Both the position numbers and the translations under genes were made by a program. From contig NC_063997.1 in assembly GCF_932276165.1 (NCBI RefSeq), positions 11,480,001-11,544,000 of the forward strand: a stretch of 64,000 bases of DNA, given 5' to 3'. Below the pieces are notes generated by a model. It did no database searches. It had not been told where the DNA came from and saw nothing but the letters and a program-made list of their open reading frames with translations. Of this stretch, positions 57,501 to 64,000 are shown one piece after another. Numbering within the stretch: the first letter of the stretch is position 1; the number at the start of each line of letters is the position of its first letter. Origin of the DNA: Plutella xylostella (taxonomy: Eukaryota > Arthropoda > Insecta > Lepidoptera > Plutellidae).

Positions 57501-60500
57501 TTCATCAGCAGCTACACATTTTCAGAATTTTGCATGGTACAAAAGTTTGTTACATCATCTGTCCTTGTCCCGCAGGTGAAGAAGCTGTGCTGCTCGCTGC
57601 GGCGCAACGCCAAGGACGAGCGCGTGCTGTTCCACTACAACGGACACGGCGTGCCCAAGCCCACCAGCCAGGGGGAGATATGGCTCTTCAATAGGGTCAG
57701 TACTACTGGATTACCTACGCAGCGTTAGAGCCCGTAAACAAGACGTCGAACGCAGTGTTCGCAACATGCGCGTTGTAACGCTCACTCTTATGGAACACAA
57801 GCGAGTGGCTCCCTCACATAAACACGATAAGATGTCGCGTCGAGTTACTCTCTTGCTTTTTCCATTGAGCAACTGTGGTGCATTCGGGACATGGATTTTG
57901 CCATGGCAATAGACTCCCCCTTATTAGTGCCCCTCACAGGGTACAGTTCCATTCACGCAAGTTGTTAAGGTACTTAAATTTATCCCCTTTATCAATGATA
58001 CGATGTGTAAACAACCTGCATTGGTCAACTCTCCCGAACAGTACAGTAATGTGACTCCGTTTCCAGGCGTTCACCCAATACATCCCGCTGTCGATGTACG
58101 ACCTGCAGTCGTGGATGGGCGCGCCGTCGCTGTACGTGTACGACTGCTCCAACGCCGGCGTCATCGTCGACAACTTCAAGATCTTCGCCGACCAGCACGA
58201 GCGGGACTACGAGGTAAATAACAATGTATAGGCTGGAGTCACGAAAGAATAATGTCTACCGATTTACTCTCAATCAAAATTAAAGTCTAAATTTACTGTA
58301 GGGTGAGTTCACCCTACAGTAAATTTTGTCAAGAAGTAGTCATTATACAGTTTTTTATACAAACAGTTATTCGTAGCTGGCAACAGTTTCCTGCCTGCAC
58401 AGCCGAAAGGGAGTGATTATAGAGGTAATTCTAAACTAGTGTTGCCACGAATAGTGAATTGGCCGAATACCGAATACCGAATATTCGGCGACGCTGCCGG
58501 CCGAAGCGCCGAATATTCGGCGGCCGAATATTCGGCGCTACAACCTGTTTTTTTGTTCCTGGAACTGCTTTGAAGAAGTCGCTACAGATTATATGAGAAA
58601 TGCTAATTATTAGGAGGCAGAATGCTGTGGCAAACGAGTTGAATTTTTATTTGATAATAGTTCGCCTAGATCGGATGGCCGATCCTTACAAGTGGTGGTC
58701 AGCAAACAAAAAACAATTCCCGAACCTTTTGAAATTTGCAAAAACTTATCTTTCTTCACCTGGAAGTAGCGTTTATAGTGAGAGGTTATTTTCTGAGGAT
58801 GGTTACAATGAAAATTGGGCGCAATCGTGGGCTACCAAAAAATGCTGAAATGCTCGTTTTTATCCAGCACAACTTACTACTGATTAATTTTAAGTACTAA
58901 AATGTTGTGATTTGGAAATAAATACACAATTTTGATTAAAATAACAAGTCATTTTTTACATGATTTACTATTCGGTATTCGGCCCGAATAGTACGCACTA
59001 TTCGGCCGAATACCGAATACTGAAAAAACTGGCCGAATAGGCCGAATACCGAATAGTTGCCGAATATTCGTGGCATCTCTATTCTAAACAACTTCTACTA
59101 CTTTTTCACGAATATCCAAAAGTTGTTCAGAACAGAATGACCCCCTCATCACCTCCTTTCGGTTTACTATACCTCTTTTGAAACACCCTCTATATCGGAG
59201 CCTGATTGTGCAAGCTACGACAGTCTATTGTTATCTTGGCATTTACGACTCCTCAATCTTCAACAGCTACAAAAATCCAAGGCTGGCACGGGCACCCCGC
59301 CTCCTCTCGTCTCCTACGCCGCCTGCCTGCAACTGGGCGCGTGCGCGGCGGGGCAGGCGCTGCCGGCGCACCCCGAGCTGCCCGCGGACCTGTTCACCGC
59401 CTGTCTCACCACGCCCGTCAAGATGGCCGTCCGGTGGTTCGTGCTCAGGTCCACGACCAGGGTCACGCCGACTAATGTGCACGATTTGATTGATAAGTGA
59501 GTTGGAGTGTTCGTTTTTAATGTTGATGATGGTAACAGCGTACCTAGCCTGCGCAAGGTTAGCCCGCGACAAGAGTCCGTTATCGACGTTGATAAAGTTG
59601 TTTATTACGTGTTCCACTAACCACAATGCCGTATTTATGGTGAATCGCGATATAGTGACGATTATCTACGTAGATAATGGACCCGTGTAGCAGGGATTGG
59701 GTCGACAAAGCTCTTTACTTACTTTATTACAAATTAGGGCCCGCTAGCTAAGTGGGCCCGTACACGTAAGGTCAAATAACTGAATCTTCAGTCAAAAAAC
59801 TTACTTATTGAGAACCTTCTCCTTTTTTTGTCAGCTAAAATAATAATAACCCTCCTCCACCAGTTGTCAGCTAAAAAATATAATAACCCTCCTCCCCCAG
59901 GATCCCCGGGCAGGTGACGGACCGGCGCACGATGCTGGGCGAGCTGAACTGGATCTTCACGGCCATCACGGACACCATCGCGTGGAACAGCCTCGCGCCG
60001 GAGCTGTTCCAGCAGCTGTTCCGCGCCGACCTGCTCACCGCCAGCCTGTGCCGGAACTTCCTGCTCGCCGACCGCATCATGAGGTGACCAATGGGAGGGC
60101 GGGGTGACGGGTGGATGTGACAAGAGAGATGTGATTGGAGCGCGCTTTGTTGCTCGATCGCGATTGGTCTATTGCGTTGGCGCTCTCTGAATGCTCTCCT
60201 ATTCATGACTGATTTGATTTTCTATCGTGAATTGAACTGTACCAGGCAACCTGAACAGATTACGGACACATTCGACATCTAGCAATACACCTCATCATCA
60301 TCAGTAACGGACGGACTTATGGATGATGACGCCTGTTTTGCCACAAATGCCAATTATGAATTCATTTAGTGAAAAAAAATTAAAAGCATCTAACAAATCT
60401 CAGTTCTACACAAACTCATAACCTTACTCAACATCCACATCACCCCGACAGATGCTACAACTGCACTCCAGTCTCGTCCCCCGCTCTCCCGTCTCTGGCC

Positions 60501-63441
60501 AGCCACCCGCTCTGGCAGGCGTGGGACCAGACGCTGGACCTGGCGCTGGCGCAGCTGCCGGGCATGTTGGGCCCCGAGCGCCGCCCCTACCAGCACTCGC
60601 CCTTCTTCCGAGAACAGCTCACGGCGTTCCAAGTGTGGCTCGACCTCGGTAAATGTATGAGAAGTATTGAAGTTGGTTAGGTTGCTGCTAACAAGGGTGT
60701 GGTGGTGGGTAAAAGGAACCCGGTATACAGACAAATTTAAACAAACAGGATACGATTCAAAAGCTTATATGCGTGCTAACCGAAATGCTTATGCTTCTCC
60801 TCTGCATGATATTATGTGTTGTGTCTAGCTGAAAGGCAGTCACAAAACTCTTCATTCTGAAAAACTTTGGATCTAGACTTGCTGGAATAGAATAGAACAC
60901 GACTGAAAACATTAGTTGTTAAGTTGGTATTATAACAGTCCCTTCACACACAATTTCCTGACCGAACCTCATTAGATTTTTACAACTATCGAGTTATATC
61001 TAGCGCACCAATATTTTTTTCTTGTCATTGCACACACCTCGTATTTAAGTTTTTCATACCCTCGCTACTTGCTGCACAATTGAGTAATGTACCTCAGCGC
61101 TTCTCCCTCCATACTTAGCGATGTACTCATTAAAACAAGCGGCTTGCTGCTTTATATTCTTTAGAGCCCAAACACTAAACTACGTACGGTGGCCTGCGCC
61201 TAAAAGTATACAGGCGGAGTTTTTAAAATAGCTCCCTGATGATGAAGGGACCAGCTACATCTGTTATAAATCCGGGGACGTGTTGTGTGTGATGTGTGTA
61301 GCAGTGGTGTTTATGTGGATGTGCTTGAGCAGCATGTGAGCTTGAGATCGCTATTTTAAAAACTCCGCCTGTATACTTTTAGGCGCAGGCCACCGTACGT
61401 GTTTCAACACGTCCGCTGTCGCGCTCTCTCATATCCACATACACACCTACGAGTGGGAAGGAAATGTTTCAGCGACGTCGCCTCGCAGTTTTGTCTACTG
61501 ACTCGACTGTATCAAATATATAGGACTTGTGAAATGTCTGTCTCTATCACACGCTAACCTCCCCTCTCCGCAGGTTCTCCGTCGCGGCCGCCGCCAGACC
61601 AGCTGCCCATGGTGCTGCAGGTGCTGCTGAGCACGCTGCACCGCGTGCGCGCGCTGCAGATACTGTGCCGCTTCCTCGCGCTCGGTGAGTGTACCAGCCC
61701 CGCCCCCGCCCGCCCAGCACCAGCTGCCCATGGTGCTGCAGGTGCTGCTGAGCACGCTGCACACTATAGTAACTAAAACTCTGGGTAAGGAAAACATCTG
61801 TCGCTAGAATACAAATGAAGACATGTGAGGACCCTATTCATTGCAGAAGGTTAGTGGTTAGTAACTTCCATGCTATAGAGGATTTATGTATTTAGTTATT
61901 TGTAATTGTGGATTTATTTTGGTTTGGTGTCTTTTCAATGCAGTGAAGGCAGTAAGGAATCCTACCGCATCCCTAAACAAAATTGCATACCCAAACCCAC
62001 TCACTCATAAAGTTGTTGCTCATGATGTTTGTTATTCTGCTTGCAGGTCCGTGGGCGGTGCGCGCGGTGCTGGCGGTGGGCATCTTCCCGTACATGCTGA
62101 AGCTGCTGCAGGCGTCGGCGCCCGACCTGCGCGCCTCCATGGTCTACATCTGGGCCAAGATCATCGCCGTGGACCCGGTACGTACATGCATACAAAACAA
62201 CAAAATAACTGCCATCTTGATTTATGAACGAATTATAGCATAATAGAGGATTCAGAGCGCATCTTCATTGCAAATACATCAAGAGCAAAATCCATGAAGT
62301 GGGTCCCGCGGTGTTGAATTTTTCCACCCGCGCCGCATCCACTCCTCCAAGTGGATCTAAAAAGTTACTTGGAAGCTCATTGGTCCTACACATAACAAAT
62401 TTATTTTGGGATGTTTGATAAATGACACCGTAACCAGAGATAAGCAATATCCATTCTCTTCATTCCTTGTTAATGAACATGTATTGTATTTTTGTTTCAG
62501 AGTTGTCAAGTCGATCTAGTCAATGCCAAAGGGCACAAATACTTCTTGTCGGTTCTACAGGATCCCACTGTCGATGTAAGTGAAACTACTGTTATTTACA
62601 TGTTGAATATAAACCATTATGGCCAAAGTCAGTGGCCCAGTTCTGGGCATGTATTATTTAGCGACTTTGTTGGTTTGTCGTCGACACGATAAGAAGAAGA
62701 TTATGGCCAAGTCTTAGAGTGCTATTTACTTATAACGAAATACGAAGTGCGCAGAGCTGCCATGAATGCTTTGGTGTGTTGAAGGCAACAAGTGAAGAGT
62801 CGATATTTCGTATTTTGACAATAGTAGCCGCCCAGGTGGTGATGTGTTTGTGGTGGTGGTTGTGGTGACATGCATTATGCTTGCCCGTAAGAAACCATAA
62901 TTTCACATAAAAACACTAATCCTAACTATCCTTATCCTTACTAATATTATAAATATGCGAAAGTAACTGTGTCTGTCTGTCTGTTACTCTTTCACGCCAA
63001 AACTACTGAACGGATTTGAATGAAATTTGGTATACATACGGTCTAGACCCTGGGAAAGAACATAGGCTACTTTTTATCCCGAAATTCCCACGGGAAAACT
63101 TTTTAAGGCGAAGCGAAGCGCGCGGGAACAGCTAGTAATAATATTAATAAATGCGAAAGTAACTGTGTTTGTCTGTCTGTCTGTTACTCTTTCACGCCAA
63201 AACTACTGAACGGAATTGAATGAAATTTGGTTTACATACGGTCTAGACCCTTGGAAAGAACATAGGCTACTTTTTATCCCGGAATTCCCACGGGAAAACT
63301 TTTTAAGGCGAAGCGAAGCGCGCGGGAACAGCTAGTTTATTATAAAATGTTTTCTTGTAGATGGAGCACCGCACGCTGGCGGCGTACGTGCTGTGCGGCA
63401 TCGTGGACAACTACCCCGCGGGGCAGGAGGCCGCGCTGCAG
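54573..63441 (+). CDS. raptor: raptor, mTORC1 scaffold subunit (5' part, runs off the window)
   Basis: Twelve coding exons: 54573-54755, 55371-55473, 56054-56175, 57576-57695, 58067-58213, 59267-59496, 59901-60083, 60452-60648, 61574-61684, 62047-62177, 62501-62575 and 63361-63441. All junctions keep phase and give 561 residues; the animal protein is about 1,300, so the HEAT repeats are only begun and the WD40 domain is outside the window. Raptor recruits substrates to mTOR and docks on Rag GTPases at the lysosome. The caspase-like RNC domain is clear (CVALVLCLNVGVDPPDV, FHYNGHGVPKPT, YVYDCSNAGVIV, ELPADLFTACLTTP, GELNWIFTAITDTIAWN). Later blocks HSPFFREQLTAFQVWL, PWAVRAVLAVGIFPYMLKLL and GHKYFLSVL are raptor-specific. 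The start ATG gives MTDMPPYLV. Introns hold several transposons. Confidence 0.97.
55860..56012 (+). repeat. LINE 3' tail in raptor intron 2
   Basis: Ends in AATAAATAATTTTGATTTTG with a repeated ATTTTG tail, a typical 3' terminus of moth non-LTR elements. No coding part remains. Confidence 0.5.
58289..58326. repeat. perfect 18-bp inverted repeat (hairpin)
   Basis: Arms 58289-58306 and 58309-58326 around GT; the arm is AAATTTACTGTAGGGTGA. It lies 75 bp into raptor intron 5. Confidence 0.85.
58437..59081 (+). mobile_element. internally deleted hAT transposon
   Basis: 645 bp flanked by an exact 8-bp target duplication TTCTAAAC (58429-58436 and 59082-59089), the hAT hallmark. The ends TAGTGTTGCCACGAATA and the inverse of TATTCGTGGCATCTCTA match at 14 of 17 positions. 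Both subterminal regions are packed with CCGAATA/TATTCGG motifs. It lies in raptor intron 5. Confidence 0.92.
58600..58848 (+). pseudogene. hAT transposase C-terminal dimerisation domain remnant
   Basis: 82 codons with DPYKWWSANKKQFPNLLKFA and YLSSPGSSVYSERLFS, which is the conserved hATC dimerisation region. The catalytic part is missing, so it is not a working transposase. The W and SER motifs remain recognisable, which points to a fairly young deletion derivative. Confidence 0.85.
61182..61400. mobile_element. MITE with perfect 51-bp terminal inverted repeats
   Basis: Arms 61182-61232 and 61350-61400 match perfectly by eye (ACGTACGGTGGCCTGCGCC at the outer end). The 117-bp interior is not coding. 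It lies in raptor intron 8. The target duplication is unclear because the ends are themselves palindromic (ACGT). Confidence 0.85.
61719..61762 (+). repeat. 44-bp duplicate of raptor exon 9 in the next intron
   Basis: Identical to 61598-61641 inside exon 9, located 35 bp after the exon 9 donor and without splice sites of its own. Confidence 0.9.
62935..63335 (+). mobile_element. tandem pair of Lep1-like non-autonomous Helitrons
   Basis: Unit A 62935-63135 begins TCCTTACTAATATTATAAAT after an A and ends CTAG. Unit B 63136-63335 follows directly, lacks the TC start but has the same body and the same CTAG end, then T. The units are about 95% identical by eye. Head-to-tail Helitron units are a known outcome of rolling-circle transposition. 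The pair lies in raptor intron 11, ending 25 bp before exon 12. Confidence 0.85.
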
Positions 63442-63869
63442 GTACCATATGACTACAGTCATCACTGAGTCGTACACTACTTTACCTTAGTACCTACCAT
63501 CACAAAACAATCGAAGGTGGTGCGAAAGTATCTCCCTCCGCACCCTTCTTTTACGTCTCTTACACCCAGTTGCAGAAACGTCCTTTAAGTTTTAAAAACA
63601 TCATTAAACCTTAAAGTCCAATTAAGTCGTTGCAGAAAAGCATTTTAATGTGATGTTTCATGAGACTTTTAAATTTATCTAATGAAATGTCAAATTTACC
63701 CTAATGAAATGTTAATGTCGTTTTTTCTTCATTTTTGCGTTGCACAAAGCCACATTAGCCACTAAAGTGACTTTATTTTGACGTTTGGTCCCTTAAAATA
63801 TACTTCAAATCTAATGACCCAAAAAGCATCCATTATAACCAATTTAAAATTTATTTTCTTATAATAATG

Positions 63870-64000
63870 TACAGTTCCCCAAAATTGATAATGCACATAG
63901 AAATCTTCGTCATTGTTCGGCAACGGTCGTATTCCAGAGCGTTAGAAAACTATTATGTATTTAGAGTGGTTAAGTGCATTTTCTTCATGAAATTTTAGTA
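63870..64000 (+). repeat. dispersed repeat, copy 2 (cut by the window edge)
   Basis: Nearly identical to 30953-31083. It lies in the raptor intron after exon 12 and continues beyond the window. Confidence 0.85.

Overview
The window is nuclear DNA of a moth, most likely a noctuid (order Lepidoptera). The evidence is the gene content (raptor, VPS41, cytosolic ENGase, an insect-type beta-1,4-GalNAc transferase and an insect GMC oxidoreductase, all split by introns), AT-rich spacers against GC-rich exons, and the repeats. The repeats include a tRNA-headed lepidopteran SINE, Lep1-like Helitrons, a TED-like errantivirus and a CR1/jockey-clade LINE with a PHD plus FP25K-like ORF1. Species assignment is inference; no database was searched.

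Layout. 1-9.4 kb is repeat-rich and holds no host gene I can support: an inverted array element, a SINE split by a LINE tail, and a nearly full-length LINE on the minus strand (5.2-9.4 kb). From 12.2 to 24.0 kb a minus-strand gene with four coding exons encodes a four-pass membrane protein of unknown family; its long introns carry TIR elements, an RTE scrap and CGG-repeat tracts. At 26.9-28.9 kb lies a two-exon GMC oxidoreductase (minus strand). At 32.7-37.7 kb lies ENGase (minus strand, eight exons recognised). It diverges from a beta-1,4-N-acetylgalactosaminyltransferase (plus strand, four exons, 38.4-49.3 kb) across a 735-bp spacer. Intron 1 of the transferase holds a complete antisense errantivirus (38,569-46,628) with identical 270-bp LTRs and a 4-bp target duplication. 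VPS41 (two exons, 50.3-53.3 kb) follows. The first twelve coding exons of raptor (54.6-63.4 kb) run off the right edge, and raptor introns contain a deleted hAT element, a 51-bp-TIR MITE, a tandem Helitron pair and a duplicated scrap of exon 9.

Functionally, ENGase (free glycan release in the cytosol) and the GalNAc transferase (glycan extension in the Golgi) form a divergent pair. VPS41 (HOPS, delivery to lysosomes) and raptor (mTORC1, which acts on lysosomes) are tandem neighbours. These pairings may be coincidental. I found no wholly new system. The most unusual structure is a set of three tRNA T-arm (box B) mimics interleaved with palindromes in the errantivirus leader. Exon boundaries were placed by hand from GT/AG sites and reading phase; in the four best-supported genes every junction keeps phase.
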